Source of the DNA: Alentia gelatinosa
Lineage: Eukaryota > Annelida > Polychaeta > Phyllodocida > Polynoidae
Direction: 5' to 3'
NCBI GenBank assembly: GCA_950022655.1
Contig: OX465579.1
Span: 77,945,193 to 78,009,192 of the forward strand
Length of the DNA: 64,000 nt
Below the pieces are notes generated by a model. The model did not search any database. It was not told the origin of the DNA and saw nothing but the letters and a program-made list of their open reading frames with translations. Within the stretch, counting starts at the first letter, position 1, and the number at the start of each line of letters is the position of its first letter. Shown in pieces: positions 12,049 through 26,300 of this stretch. A program made the position numbers and the translations under genes.

Positions 12049-13640
12049 CTGCAAGATTGATAAATGATTAAAACATGTAAGGCAAGAAAAGGCTGTAGTA
12101 TTTCCAAAGACCGGTAATGAAACCATAGACAATGCGGGAGTCTATAGACTATCCTTCGGTGAATCTTCAAACTCTACGTACTCCAACAATCTAATACATG
12201 TATCGCAACCGAAAGAGATTGCGAAGGTATCAAAATAGGCTTGGTTTTTAGGATCAAATATGATAAGATTGCAAAAATAATGCACAAAGAAAATAAGAAT
12301 GAGGTGTAAGAATCGCGCTTTGCATAAATTCAATGTATGAATTTTGAAGGTTGCCAAGAAGGACCTACACCACCGATCGGAATGTCCGAATGAGGGAAAA
12401 AATCTTATTCTTTAGAAAATGTACATATATATGGCGGTTTATATTCCCGTAAGAAGTTACTTTCGATTCAAAAATTGTAGTAACCATTAAGTGTGGGTAG
12501 TAACTATCAAATTACCACTTAAGCATGTTTGCTTTAGTCAATTCATATTTAATTTCGTTGTGTATCCCAAAATTGATATATTGTTATTAACACAGTTCCC
12601 TTAGTATAAGTTCTCTCAGTTTAAACCATAAAAGGAAGCTGCAGTGTGTCAAACCTACATAGATGGATCTCAAGGTTTTAAATAATCTAAAAAATGTTTG
12701 TATCAGAACATGAATATTCAGCACTACTATCATGACATATTTAAACGTAATATCAAACTATATCCCACCTGTATTCGTTCATAAACCCTATTGACATTAT
12801 CCATATAGTAGTCGTCCCATGATGGTCTCCGACTGCAATGCCTTATGGGAATGCACCTTTGGCCAAAACCCGCACACGATCTACGCACGCATACCCGTGT
12901 CAGAGGCTGTGTATATAATATTGATAAGTCCTACATTGCCGTCATGGTGTATGACTTTCCGGCTGAAACGCCAGGGAATATTATCGACCGCGATTCGTCT
13001 AATAAGGACGCACGGTCCGTGAGAGATCTGAGTGGCAATACTGCTAATCTTATCTCAAATACCACCTGTATATACTCATGTATATATTTAATATTACCTT
13101 TATAATATTCAGCAGTTGCATGAAATTGTTAATTATTTAGCCTTGTAATAGCTTAAATGTATTGCTGTGCGTTTTATTTGTATTTGTCTTTTTTCATGTT
13201 ATTTTTTTATTATTTTTTAAAAAACTTTATTCTAAAGGTGATTTATTTCAAAAATGTCAAAATCAACAGCTCCTCAGGTGAGTCCCATTGGGGATATAGT
13301 ATCTCTGCTTCCCGAATAGGTATTGGCTAGATGTTGTGCAAGTCTTGCACGAAGTCATTATGCCAACGAGTGAGGTTAATAATGTATAGTTCGAATAAAA
13401 GCCTAGTTATATCAATGCAGCAACATTTAGGCTATGTTTATGCTATTACCATTCTAGTCTGTACCCCCTTGCCACTTCATATGTCTCAAATAAAACCAGC
13501 GGGGTGGAATCTATCGGCGGCCAAAAAACGCTAACGTTCTACAGCTGAAAAGAAAGCTTATAGGATTCACAAGGTAGGTCTATGTGATATACAAGCTGGT
13601 CATTCTTGAAATACAATAGGTGATTATAGATTAATAGGCG
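12049..13640. other. Intergenic region between divergent genes A and B
   Basis: Contains any untranslated first exon and promoter of gene A, which I cannot place, plus a frameshifted coding-like fragment at about 12819-13050. The rest is AT-rich with no further gene recognised. Confidence 0.5.
12819..13050 (+). pseudogene. Coding-like fragment with a frameshift, family unknown
   Basis: A CpG-containing patch in AT-rich sequence reads protein-like in one frame (CNALWECTFGQNPHTIYARI then PVSEAVY). It then continues in another frame (NIDKSYIAVMVYDFPAETPG and NIIDRDSSNKD). A two-base (AT) insertion near 12910-12915 would explain the shift. I do not recognise the family. It could also be a chance open stretch or a decayed exon or transposon piece. 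Confidence 0.25.
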
Positions 13641-13870
13641 TTGTCAATACGCATGCGCGGAAGTCATCAATACGACATTAGAGTTCGCTGACGGTTGTCG
13701 CGCGTCCCACCAGGGGGCGGGCTGGCTAATCAGTGAACCATGACGTCGTCACGGAGCATGCGCACAAACACCTGCCCTCTGCAGTTTGACGATTCACGTC
13801 GCCTTACAAACAGGCAGGCATTCTCATAGTGTATAATTCAAGATGGCAGCATATCCGCAAGGACTACAGC
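13640..13870 (+). promoter_or_regulatory. Candidate CpG-rich promoter of gene B
   Basis: This CpG-dense stretch holds GCATGCGC twice (13651, 13756; NRF1-like), CCCACCAGGGGGCGG at 13706-13720 (close to the CTCF core), TGACGTCGTCA at 13741 (CRE-like) and CAAGATGGC at 13839 (YY1-like, often found at start sites). Words are seen directly; binding and promoter activity are inference. It might serve both divergent genes. Confidence 0.5.
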
Positions 13871-13950
13871 AGATAATTGCCATTTAGGATTACGATAAGG
13901 AATCATCGACCTTTGAGGTGGGGAAATTATGGAATCAACGATGTTGTCAG
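13840..13950 (+). other. Candidate 5' leader exon of gene B with uORF
   Basis: It would run from the YY1-like start-site word to the donor TCAG|GTAAAA at 13951. It includes a 14-codon ORF from 13843 ending in TAG, and a second ATG at 13929. Splicing 13950 to an acceptor before 14242 (TTTATAG) would join that second ATG in frame to the exon 1 signal peptide, adding 18 residues. No transcript data are available. Confidence 0.35.
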
Positions 13951-14241
13951 GTAAAAGTTACACTTTCGTTATTTGAAATGATAAGCTCTTGTCTCTTTAT
14001 TTAGTTTCTGGGGTATTATATGTGAACCTCCAAGTGTTGCTTATCATTTGCACTATTATGCATTTTTTGTAAGATGTTGTACTAAATGGGCTTTGCACGA
14101 GCTTCTATGATATGAAGTACCACATACAAAGTCTGGTAACTCCAGATCATGTCCGTCCTTTCCTGATGGACCCCCGCTTAACGTCTGATTCAGAAAAGCT
14201 GTATAGAATTGACAATAATTCATTTTCTGATGTCTTTATAG

Positions 14242-14337
14242 TTAGACGAAAAGATCACGGTATTCCCATCAGGATGGCGTTATTTGCACCAGCGTTGATA
14301 TTTCTGACGCTTCTATCGGAGGTTCAGTCAAATCCAG
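14242..14337 (+). CDS. Gene B coding exon 1: signal peptide
   Basis: The acceptor TTTATAG may precede 14242. The ATG at 14274 has A at -3 and G at +4. Coding length is 64 nt, identical to gene A exon 1, ending AATCCAG|GTAAGG in phase 1. The hydrophobic core is LIFLTLL, followed by S-E-V-Q-S. An in-frame ATG at 14112 is possible but would bury the signal peptide. Confidence 0.85.
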
Positions 14338-17300
14338 GTAAGGCTTTCATTCGTCTTGCTCAGTTTCTGAAATGGAAATACAACAAAATGTACGTATTAT
14401 GTGATGATCTGTCTTGTATAACTCCCAAGGTGTCCGTTTGATATTTTACTAACGATGAAAAAGAGACGTCCCGTTTGTTTAACGAGATTTATCGCGAATC
14501 GCCCATGAGTTCATCAATTGTTCCTTCAATATTAAACGGGCCACTGTGGAGTCTGTGTTGCACTGTCGCTAGTCACAAAATAGATTCTCCCGTTCTGTGT
14601 TATATGATATTAGAGATTAACAGTGATTATATGAGAGAAAATAGACTGTCCCTTGCTGGTACTAATTGATGCTATGATATGAAGAGATATTAAAAGGTCA
14701 TTCCTATCGGAATACGGCATTACGATGGGTATTCAAACCTAAGATATCAAAGGATTATGAAATAATATGGCGCAAAATACTGGTCCGTACACTAAAATAC
14801 AGACCACCTTGCCATCCACGTGTATTAAAAAATTGGTTGTTCAGCCAAATGAAATTGATTTTTTTTTTATTTCGGGTATATAGTAAATATCTAACTTCTA
14901 ACCATGCTTGTACAAGTCACAGAACTCGATGGTAATTTACCGTTTGTACGGAACTAGGGATAAATGCCTCGGTCCGTACAAACCGTAAATTACCATCTCG
15001 TTCTGGGAATTGTACAGCATGGTCAGGACGTTCTATATAAGTACCTCCAATAGTTCATTGAGAAATAAAATAGCATAAATACTTATATTGAAATGGAACA
15101 AGAATCGTACAAATAAATAATACTCCATAAGTTTGGATGCCCAGTTATTCTCATCTTGGTGAAGAAGAGTGACGATCTCAATGCATTTAAAACAATGGAG
15201 CATTGTTTATTTATCTCACACCATTCATGGAAATTAAATACGATCACATTATCAGAATGATTCAAATTGCTTATGTAAATCTAATTATGAACGTATAAAT
15301 CTCAATGTTGATGTCTTGCCTTTCAATGTTTCAATATTCCTATGGCTAAACTTGTACCAGGGGTGGGATAAAGGATACGTTTCTCATTTACCACCATTAC
15401 TTACATGTGTGTACACGCATTTAAATAAATTATCATCCCTGTACAATCCTTTTATCTGCAGATTTGGTGGTTACCTACTTTTCTAAAAGATTATCCACAG
15501 CGGTCTTATCAGACATAACAGAATTAACGAGCAGATCGGCCATCGTCAAGTTTTCTCTCACGCTTGAAAACACTTCCCCTGGAGAGGACATCGCGCCGCG
15601 TAGCGACGGTCTGGCGAACTACGCTGTCAGTATTGTTTTGACTGATGACAGTGAGTGTGGAACTATGGGCAGCGGGCAGCAGTTTGGTACCGTGTTCAAT
15701 GAACCGGAACAGGCCGACAAGTTACAGTCTGGTAAACACGCCTTTATATATTTGATTTGATTTGTAGTTTAAAAAATGCAGTTGAAATCGATGAGAAAAT
15801 GACATACATTGTCTCTGTAAATACGACGAATTGTAAATTGTGAAAGGAGGTTAGGAGGTGAAGTATAAATCTAAAATATGTACTAATGTTCAAATAAGAT
15901 AAAGCCATCCACCCAACCGATTTGGGAAGTCGTTGAGTTGTACTTGTTTAAACCAAACCTATAAATCTAAAAATAAATGCCCAGTGAGGAACTATTGGAT
16001 CGTCGTGGTGTGTCTTGATCTCAGCGGTTAAGAAAAGAAATCTTGTTCCTATTGACAGGTCTGGTTGGAGGCGGCAGTTCTCTCACCCTACAAGGCATGG
16101 CGGCCGTCAACGTGCTGACGTCATGCAATGACGTCACCTTTCTCTGTGTATCTGTGACGTTACCTGCCTACACGGGTTATACTGAAACAAACATGGCCGA
16201 CAACTGCCGCTGCCACGAGGTCACCGACATACGCGACTGCTCCGGCGGTTAGTATCTACATCTGCTATATTTCATTAATAAGGGGCAAGGCGGTTTATAT
16301 ACAATGAATCTAGAAGAATTATTATAGTCGAATAACAAAATCACGGATAAAAAGGTATATGAATCTAAGCCAATGAGAGAAATTAGTAAAATGGAGTGGG
16401 CGGGTAGGTAACCAGTGAGCTTGAGAGTCCAATATAGAGGTATGCGATTGTCTGTTGGGCAAGAGAATTAATTGGTTAGGAGGGTGTAGAGACAGTATAT
16501 ATGCTGAAGGAAATAACTGATGAATCACTTTAAATACATTAAACTATTATCTAAAATACATTAAACCATTACCTTATATATTTCTTATCCAACGCAATAC
16601 ATCATGCATAGCACACAGCAGATAGATATCAATTTGACTGTTACATTTTATACTACTAAAGGTTTTCTGCTTTGATAAAGCATTGAAATGTAGAGGGTGA
16701 TGTTTGCATTATACGACGAATTTTGCTATCACTGATGGTTTTACAAGTTGTACTTGTGTTGACTTCAAAACACCGTCATTAACGCTCGTGTATTACTACG
16801 CATCAACCTCCCATCGTGTATTGCTACCTGGGGACAAACCCATTGATTGTAGTCCATGTAATTCATAATTTTGTCCACAAATCTTAAGGATATATTAGGC
16901 GAAACAGCTATGACTTTCTTCCTCCTATTCCAACAATATTGTCTGTGAATGACAATCGTCCATCGAGTGGACCTACATGGGAGCGTTGGTATAGAGGTGT
17001 ATATAAAAGAAATTAAATGTTAACAAACAAGCTCATCTGAGTATACAATCAGTGCAGTACATAGTGTCATGACTTAAATGCAATTCGTTTATGTGGCTAA
17101 ATGATAAAAATGATTTCTCCTTCTGCCGTTGTCACAGACGGGATCGATCTCTACGCACAGCGGTTCCAGGTACCACTAGGCATACTCTACACTAACGCTC
17201 CCAACGCGCTGGAACTGGCCCTCAGAGTGGACCTGTACGGGGCTGCCACCCTGCGGCCTGACCCCGAACTCGCCAAGCAGAGCTACTCCATTAGGATCTC

Positions 17301-20300
17301 CCTGTCCACGCCGGACGACCTCCGGGCTGAGGTGCCCAGTACACAGGTAGGTCTGTGTCCATTCACCATGACCTCTGAGCTGAGGTGCTTGTTACTAGAG
17401 TAGGTCTCTTTCTTCACATACCACAACCTCCAGGCTGAGGTGCCAGCTACACTGGTAGGTTTCTCTATCCTCATACCAGTGCCTTCAGGCTGAGGTGACC
17501 GGTATTCAGGGAAGTCTCTCTGTCCAGGTACCACGACCTCCAGGCTGAGTTGCCCAGTACACAGGTAGGTCGCTCTGTCCACGCCAACCACATCTGGGGC
17601 CCGTTGCTCCAGGATAACGACAGAGCTGCGGATTGCAGAATAGCGATCCGAGGGCCAAAACGTTGCTCCTGAAATTTTGCGGATCGGGTCGCAATCGCAT
17701 AGGCGCATAGCTGTGTAAAATACGGCATTTAGCGATACTTTTTACGCAAACCTTCACAGCACTGCTGATTGTATCGCTGTAGGTTAAAACCAGCCTTGTC
17801 TGATATTTCAAATATCGATCCAGGGTGACACCACCAACCCCTGCCCCTTGTTCTTTTACCTATAGGAAATGGCGATCCCAACCACCAGGTGTCAGATCAG
17901 TTTTAACTATGGTGCCATCTGCATTTAATCAAATAACTAATTAATCTTCCCCTGTCTCATTCAATATGTGCCCCTGAATTGTTGTGTCGTAATCGCATCG
18001 TAAAAATTTGCGATACCGCAGAAATATAGCGATACAAATCGATATTACTGGAGCAACACTCTTTTAGTTGGATTGTTAAAGTAATCGTAAAAAAACAATT
18101 GCGGTCCGATTATAGCTAGTGATACCACACAAACAGGAGCAACGGGGCCCTGGGCTAAGGTACCTGATACTCAGCTAGGTCCCCCTGTTCATGCGGGATG
18201 ACCTCTCGGCTGAGACACTTGGTACATAGATAGGTCTCCGTGTCTACATACCTTAAGGTTGAGGTCCCGGTACACAGGTAGGTATCACTGTCCACATACC
18301 ACAACCTCAATACTGAGATGATTGACTTAAAGTAATCGTAATCTCAAATGAATATTCATTGGAAAGTATATATACCCATCATCATTATTACTGGATGCAT
18401 ACATCTTAGAATGAGATATTTTAGGGTTATAATGTGCCCGCACTTTTTCCACATTGTAGTTTGAAGTGTATTTTGTCTGTCGGTGACGGAGTAATTGAAA
18501 TTTCGGCACTCTATTCAGTCGGCGTGTTTAGACTGACCTGTATTTTAAAGGTCGATACTTACAGAGTTGGGAGTGATCTTATGCCTTGTTCGAAGATACA
18601 TTTAACTTATCAGGCGTTAAATATCAGAATTCAATTTAGAATTTTCTAGATAACCTTTTGAAATATCTCATTTTCTTTTAACAGATTACTCACCTGCCGT
18701 CTACTCTAACATCGATGACGTTACGTGACGTGTTGAAGTCGGATACACTGGTTCTCAGCGGACCTGACATGTTCTTACCGCCATCCAATAGGTGGCCAGA
18801 TAACCAGCGGTACTGCGGACGATCCAACCTCGTTCTGGAAATCGATCCAGGGAGTGGTGAGTACCGTGAGCTATTGTGGTGGTGGATTATTGCTACGTAG
18901 GACTTTGTGTTTACGTTTTCCAGACAAGGAAGGTGGAATATCAGAGACACCGCTTTGGAGTGAAGATATCAGATGATTAAGATACTAAAAGGACCTAAAT
19001 TGAGATCCACAGCCATTCAAAATAAGCCATGAGTTTTGATTACGGAGTAATTTTACGAGGCAGAGCCAGGTGAGAATATGTAGGAAACCAGAACGAATGA
19101 AATATTTTCAGCAGCTACAGATCAAGTGCGGTTTTGATCTTATCTCACCTCTATCGCTGACTGATCGCATAATGTTTGTGATGTCATCAACCATTGAATT
19201 CTTCTTACAATATTCCATGGGTACCAGGGACCTGTTTCACTAGTTTCGTGACATGTCTAGAAGGGCGTCATATCTGTCTAACATTTTTGTCACGAAACTA
19301 ATGAAAAAGTCCATGATGTGTAGATTTGTCTAATTCTTATGTTTGGGGTCTGTCTTTTCCTAAGGGCAGCTACTTGTGTTGTCACGAAACTAGGCAACCC
19401 AAATGTTTGTATGGTGTCACAGACATGTCACGAAACTAGTGAAACAGGTCCCTGGTACCAATGTTGAATCAAAGGGGAAAAAATATCACCATTGGTATAG
19501 CACTCTTTCAAAGTAAATAGATGTTTATAACACATCTTTTCCTCATGTTAAATACTTCTTGTGACCATTATCCTCTAATTCATTATCGTATAGACCTGAA
19601 AACTATTACTGATCATCACTTTGATACTATTATCAAGTAGCTATAATCGTTTTGATTATCAGACTCCTTTACTTACGCCGTTACAGGACATGGATTTATC
19701 GCTGAGTTAAATGAATGGAACAACAGAAACATTCTTTCCGTGACCGTCATTTGTGAAAATGGTAAGTCAAGCTTAAAGCATTGTACCTTCATGATTTATA
19801 TAGAACTGCATCGAGAATCGTATAAATAGACACAACTCCACTCGTTTGTATGGGCCGAAATCGTCACTCGGCTTCGCCTCGATGACGATTGCGGCTCATC
19901 CAAACTCGTGGAGTATTGTCTATTTATGATTCGAGTGCGGTTCTGGATTTATCTCACCCCTTTTTATCAAATTAAATATCATCAAACTATCACAATAATT
20001 AGAAAAGACTTAGCAAATCCACTACGCCACGGCCGTGGCGTAGTGTTGTCACTTTACGGGGGTGAGCGTTGAGTATTTTTTTCTGATGTTATTCCTATGG
20101 CTGAACTTGTACCAGGGGTGAGATAAATCGTCATACTCAATATCAACTTTGTAGTATGGGAATTCCGACGGAAGCCACATGTTATACTTATACTAGAAGG
20201 TCATAGCGGAGGCCAAGGCATTTGTATAATGATGAAAAAGGATTAAGCAAGGATGATGTGCTATATCCTCAAGTAGCATGGTGTAACGATTCTTATTTTA

Positions 20301-23300
20301 TAAAGACATTAAAGAATACATTTTATGATTTTGTCTCTTATCATTAGGTAATGCTTATTAAATGTTAAATATCTAGCGTGTTCATTTATTGACTGAATGC
20401 TGCATTCAAAGCAGTAGTCATCTGCATGTCAGGGTTTGGCGACAACATACGATTGTCAAGTAATGCTACATATCCGTGCACGAATCCCGTGCACAATTGA
20501 CATTGCTATCCTCTGTAAATGTACAATAAAACCGCCTCTGATGTCATAACCTGGTCTTGCTCTTGCCCTCCGTACAGATGTATGGGGGCTGCCCGGAGCC
20601 TCCCTGACCGTGGGCCCGGGACCGCCGCCCGTCCTCCTGCGTCTCTACCCCGGACTCTCCTACACCCTCACCCTCTCCGGGTACCTACAGCGCCTACACC
20701 GGGAGGCCAAGCCTGCAGCCACGGCGGGCGCCGAGCTACGAGTCTACCTGTACAGCCAGCCCCTCATACCTGACCAACTGGCAGATACAGGTATGTAAAG
20801 CCTATAGTTGCGGGTATACCTGTGCATCTAGTCCCTTATACCTGACCAGCTGCCTGGTACAGGTATGTATGACCTATAGCTACGAGTCTACCTGTACAGC
20901 CAGACCCTCATACCTGCCCAGCTGCCTGATACAGGTATGTAAAGCATATAGTAGCGGGTATACCTGTGCATCTAGTCCCTAATACCTGACCAGCTGCCTG
21001 GTACAGATAAGTAAAGCCTATAGTTGCTGGGTTACCTGTGCAGGCAGACCCTCATACCTGACCGACACAAGTAAGCAATTTGGGGGTTCCATGGGTCTAG
21101 TATTAGGAGATTATAAGACCAGGGAGGCACCAACGCTGATACACGTCGATACACATCGATACAAAATGACCAAAATGTAGCCCATCGGGAGATCCATATC
21201 GTAGCGTATCAGTGTGTATCGGTGCGCGCCGTAACGTGATGGGAGGGTGCAAGTAAAATGTACCATGGTCTCGATATACCTCGTGAAGCTCACGATGGAA
21301 ACTGCATTATCACCCATATCATGTGTATAATCCTCTACAATTCCGGTAATAATGCATATTTATTATTGATATTTTACCTATAGGAAGAAAACAATATCAT
21401 ATAATATTTCGGACATTAAAAACTCAGTTCAAATTTAAAGTATGAAATGATCGATTTGAGACCTTTATCTATTAACAAATTTCACCATATTTGCAAAACG
21501 TTATCATTACATATTCCAGGTATTCTGTATTTCATAATTGTCCCTCGATTATTTCATATGATTTCCCATTCAAATGCGTCACCGATACACACCAATACGC
21601 ACCAATAGGCTTGGACAATCGACACATGTTCGATTGTTGTAGACCCTATGAAACGAGTGTTTTATGGGTGTATATCGATGTATATTTGTGACAGGTAGTG
21701 TTATCGTAGAAAGCTCACCAACTGGCCCGATACGTGCTTAGATTTCGCTGTAATTTTGATTTTGTATCGGGAGGTCAATGTCGGCGTGTATCGTTGTGTA
21801 ACGGGAGCCCATGGGACACCTCCCCCCCCCCCCCCCGCACCTTTAGGCCTGGCGTCCACCTACTATGATAAAGATTTAGACCCACCGATATGGCACCGAT
21901 ACAAAAACAAAATATCGGAGAGGGCCCGGATGGAAGAACGGCATTATGCCGAATCCGGTGTGATGTATAACATTCAATCCCTGAATAAAAACTTATTGAA
22001 AAAAAACCCAAAAAAACATATCGGGAAGGTGCAAAATCGTAGACATATGTCTAGACATGCCAATCCACCATGCATTGTATGGGTTTTTTTATCGGTGTCT
22101 AATAGCAGGAACGTGGTCAACTGCCCCGATATTAGGTGACCTTCTGATGGTGAATTTAATTTTGTATGGGAAGGTGCAGCGTAGACCATATCGGAGTCAT
22201 ATTGTAGTAGGTGGACGCCGGACCTAACTATCATTCCCCAACACTCTTAAAAGGAAACATTAGCTCTCATAGATCTCTATTGTGCTGAATATTTTGCCAC
22301 AATACCCCTGCTCTTTTTGTTACGGTACCATTGATCCATTGATTCAAGTCGTATAGTCTTATTGACAGTAACACAGAAACACTCCTTGAAACATATTCCC
22401 ATTTCCGTGTACTATTAACAAGAAAACCTAGTTGTAAGTAGTACAAGGTTTTCAGTTTTACACAGGCGCCGTGTGCTGTGTTTGCTGGACCTTGATCTGC
22501 TCAGTACTAAGCCCAAAATTATTATGTCAAGTGGACCAAAATCAATGGAATGTATAAAGAGCCCCTTTTACCAATAACATGATATAAGATTTTCTTTCTT
22601 TTGTTTCTTTGCACAATTGTTTTATTGATTTCTTGACATCTCTTTCGAATACAAACATAAAGCAGAAATTATTAATGACGAACGACCGAAGTTACTTTGT
22701 GTACTACGTACCATGCATGTTCTACGCGACGTGCTCGCCTTTTTACGGATAGTAAAACTGAGCAGTCCATGATTTTCGCTTATGAAGGACGTAATTTCAT
22801 TTTAACTACACTGAAGATCTATACACAATCGTTTCACAGCTCATTATATAGTCGGTTTGAGTTTTTGATTGCTTTATTCTGATGATGGCTCATTTGATTT
22901 AATACAGAGGCGCTTTTCTCCCGTAAATCACTGTCCACGATTTTGGAACATATCCAGGCCCTATTTTCATCAGAAAAACCTTTTCCAACATAAAATTCGT
23001 TAATGGCCACATTATTATCAGCTTTTGTCAGTTATGTCAATTGTCAATTTTATACTGCCTTCCGCCTATGGCATCAGGCAGTAGAAAGTCGACGACGGTC
23101 CTCGCACAGGAACCGTTTCGTACACAGTAAAGACGTTTGGATACTCTACAATCGCCATTGAGGCGAAGCCGAGTGAAGATTATGGTGCATCCAAACTAAT
23201 GGAGTATTGTTTATCTTACGATTCGACTGCTGTTTCTGGGTTTTTCTCACACCTTTCACTGTTAGGGACACTTAAATCTCTTGTCGTGTCTTGTTTTCTC

Positions 23301-26300
23301 TCTGAAATCTTGGCCGCTGATGCGTGAGTCGCCTATGACGTCCTCTCCTATTTTCACTTTTCCTGGGTGATCGTTGAGTAATTTTTATGTTATCCCTATG
23401 GCAAAACTGGATAATACCCGCTATAATATAAATTATGTTCTTGCTCACTGTTACGTAGTGAATAGCTATGAATCGATGACTCAGTAAGCGAATTAACTCG
23501 GTGTTTCTCATCAATTCTAGGTATATAATAATAAGAAAACGTAGAGACTAAGCCTGTAGGAATGCAATTCTCGGCCATTTAACAGTTAAAAAGATGTAAT
23601 AATTGGCAATATATCGAATTTATCATGTACATTCTTTTGCTCCATCTACAAGCCTTATCGTATACATGTCGTTGTACTAGACTTAGTGGACAGCTAGATG
23701 GAAGATGGTCAAATTTGTTGATGAATCTATACTGTCAATAAACACTTCTTTACAAAAAGATGTTTAACAGAAATACCTGCTTTCACCTCCAGCTTTTGGA
23801 CATATTTCATTTGATACAGAAGACCTTAAACGGCTATCCCCACGGACTCAGTAACCATGTTTCATCTTAGTAGTCCAAAACGTTCTATAAAAACCTATAT
23901 AAAACATTGAAAACCCCAATAAATCATCTGGGTTTTCAGGGGTAATCGGAGAATTATATATCCTACCTTTATTAAGATTTATGAAAATTATTTCACCGTT
24001 TTACAGATCCTCAGCCTTTAGACCTGACGAAACCCGACACTGTGAAATACGTTAACTTCGACAAGTCGCCGCTTGCCTTCATCCCGTCCGGCGGGCAGGT
24101 GTCGCTAGACGGCGCCACTATCACCATCCAGGCGGACCAACTCACCGTCGCCATGGCCGCCGAGGGGTACAACTATCTGGTCGTCAAGGCAACCGTGCCT
24201 GTACACCGACAGAACGAGGTGGACCTTGTTTACCGTAACGACCAAGTGTCGCTACCGATCGTAATAGAATCGTCCACTACTGGTTAGTCGCATTTTAAGC
24301 TGTTATTTAAGTTGGAGCTCGTTATTAGACTGGAGATGCAAGTGATTTCATGTGATTCTCAAGTATTTGTGATACATTTGCTGATTTGTATGCGATTATT
24401 TATAACTTGATTCCCATTGGTATAAATTAATTCCCTTGGGTAATTAGTCATGTACTGTTATGTCTAGGGACCCAGACTGGCAAGAGTTAGAGTCACACAC
24501 AGACCTATGTCTACAGGGTGCAACCAAGGGCTAGAGGTGGCAGGTTGCTGAGGAGGGGCTTTTATTACACACATATTACGGAGTCTCCATAGGAAATGTA
24601 TAGGGCACATAGAATTAGCTACCTGGAGCTTCTGGAATGTCAGAATTTCCTGCAGGAGATTCCGTAAAAAATAGTCCTGTCCATAATGAGGTGGAATCAT
24701 AATGTACTTCGTTTCTTGAATGTTTATTCAATGTTAATCATTTATCAATCAATCAATCATAATAATCTCATTTACCATCAGAAATCACTGTCATAACACA
24801 TTTTGCATGCTAAAATCACAGGTAAATGGCGAACTATATTATTGGTGTAGGTCTACAATTTGCAATAGACTTGTTATTGATCTTGTAGGTGGGTAGTAAA
24901 TACAATAACGAAAGGTTTTTATAGAGTGACCTTAATCTCCTCGTAGTTGACGACGTAATATCCTCGCTAATCTCTCGGATATTACTACGCGTCAACTTCT
25001 CGGAGATTACGGTCACTCGTACGAAAAAAACCAGTCATTCTTGTGTATATATTCAAGTAAGAGAGAGGTCAGTTACTGCGGGCCTATAACTTAAGAAATG
25101 AGGACAATTCGGATTATTGATGGCTTGATATAGAAATGGTTAGATTAATTATGTTTGTTCTCCGCCTTCAGCTAAAAATATGTGGTTGCGGACGTTCGAA
25201 GCGGTGCAGGGACCGACCCATCCTGCTCGTATCGTCGTGAACGGCATCATGGACGTGAACCTCACTGTCAGAGCCAACTTCTCATTGGACGGTCTATTAC
25301 TCAATGACGTCGTGGCAAGTCTGTGGCTTTCTGAGGATAACGTCCTAGACAGCTGGGATGTAAACACAGGTAAGTTAATCTTATCTTACCCCTAATGCCA
25401 AGTCTCATATGATTAATTTTGCATCACCGTATTCAAAGTGTATGACGTAGCGTAATGTGCATGCCATAAGTGGCATACGAGGTCTTGAATATGGAAATAA
25501 GTATTGATCAATCAACAAGCAGCTTACTCGCTCCTATGAAAGTAGTTCTATCTACATAACTACTAAAAAAATTGTGTCAACAACAATCGGGGGCGTCAGA
25601 ATATTTTGAAAGTGCGGGGGTGGGGCTAACTGAAAAGTTGCTGACTTTTTCCTTGGTATGAAGGTCTTGGCCTTCATTGGACGCCAAAACAACATATATA
25701 AAGAATTGCATAAAAATTCGTGAAGAAACATCTTCTGAATTTGTATTTTCTTAAATAAGGCAACTATTTTAGAAAGTATCTGAGACTAAAGAATACATTA
25801 TCACAAAAATACACAGGGACCTATCACCCAACAGATGAAATAGAATAGAATATATTTGATGAGCTCAGTATTTTTAAAGATTATGTCATACGATTTACAG
25901 GTCTATCGGTCACGCTAACCGCAGACGGTGACGTTGATGTCACAGCGTCCCCCGTGACGTCGCCGAGCAATATGTCTGTGTGCGGTGACGTGTACATTAT
26001 CCTGACCCTAAATGTCACGAATCCCGCCATACAGATCAGTAAACCATACAAGACCTGGCTGGCCGACAGCATCACAGTCAGTTGCAACGAGACAGGTATT
26101 GTATCTTCATTTTATTTACCTAGTGACTACGTCTCTATAGCCTATCAACATGCCTACATGCATGCAAAATAAGCGCTTGCTCTGGTGGCTAGTGCATAGG
26201 CTAGACTGAAGCCTGTATTGCGACCAAACCAGAGGGCTCCGGACGACCCACCTCCCTAATGTCCAGAACTGTGCTTCTGCCCAGGAATTCAAGCAAAAAA

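Noticed and set aside
21756..22234. ORFs of 78-127 codons on both strands
   Set aside because: They lie within TIR elements with poly-C tract and inverted repeats; no splice context or protein family.
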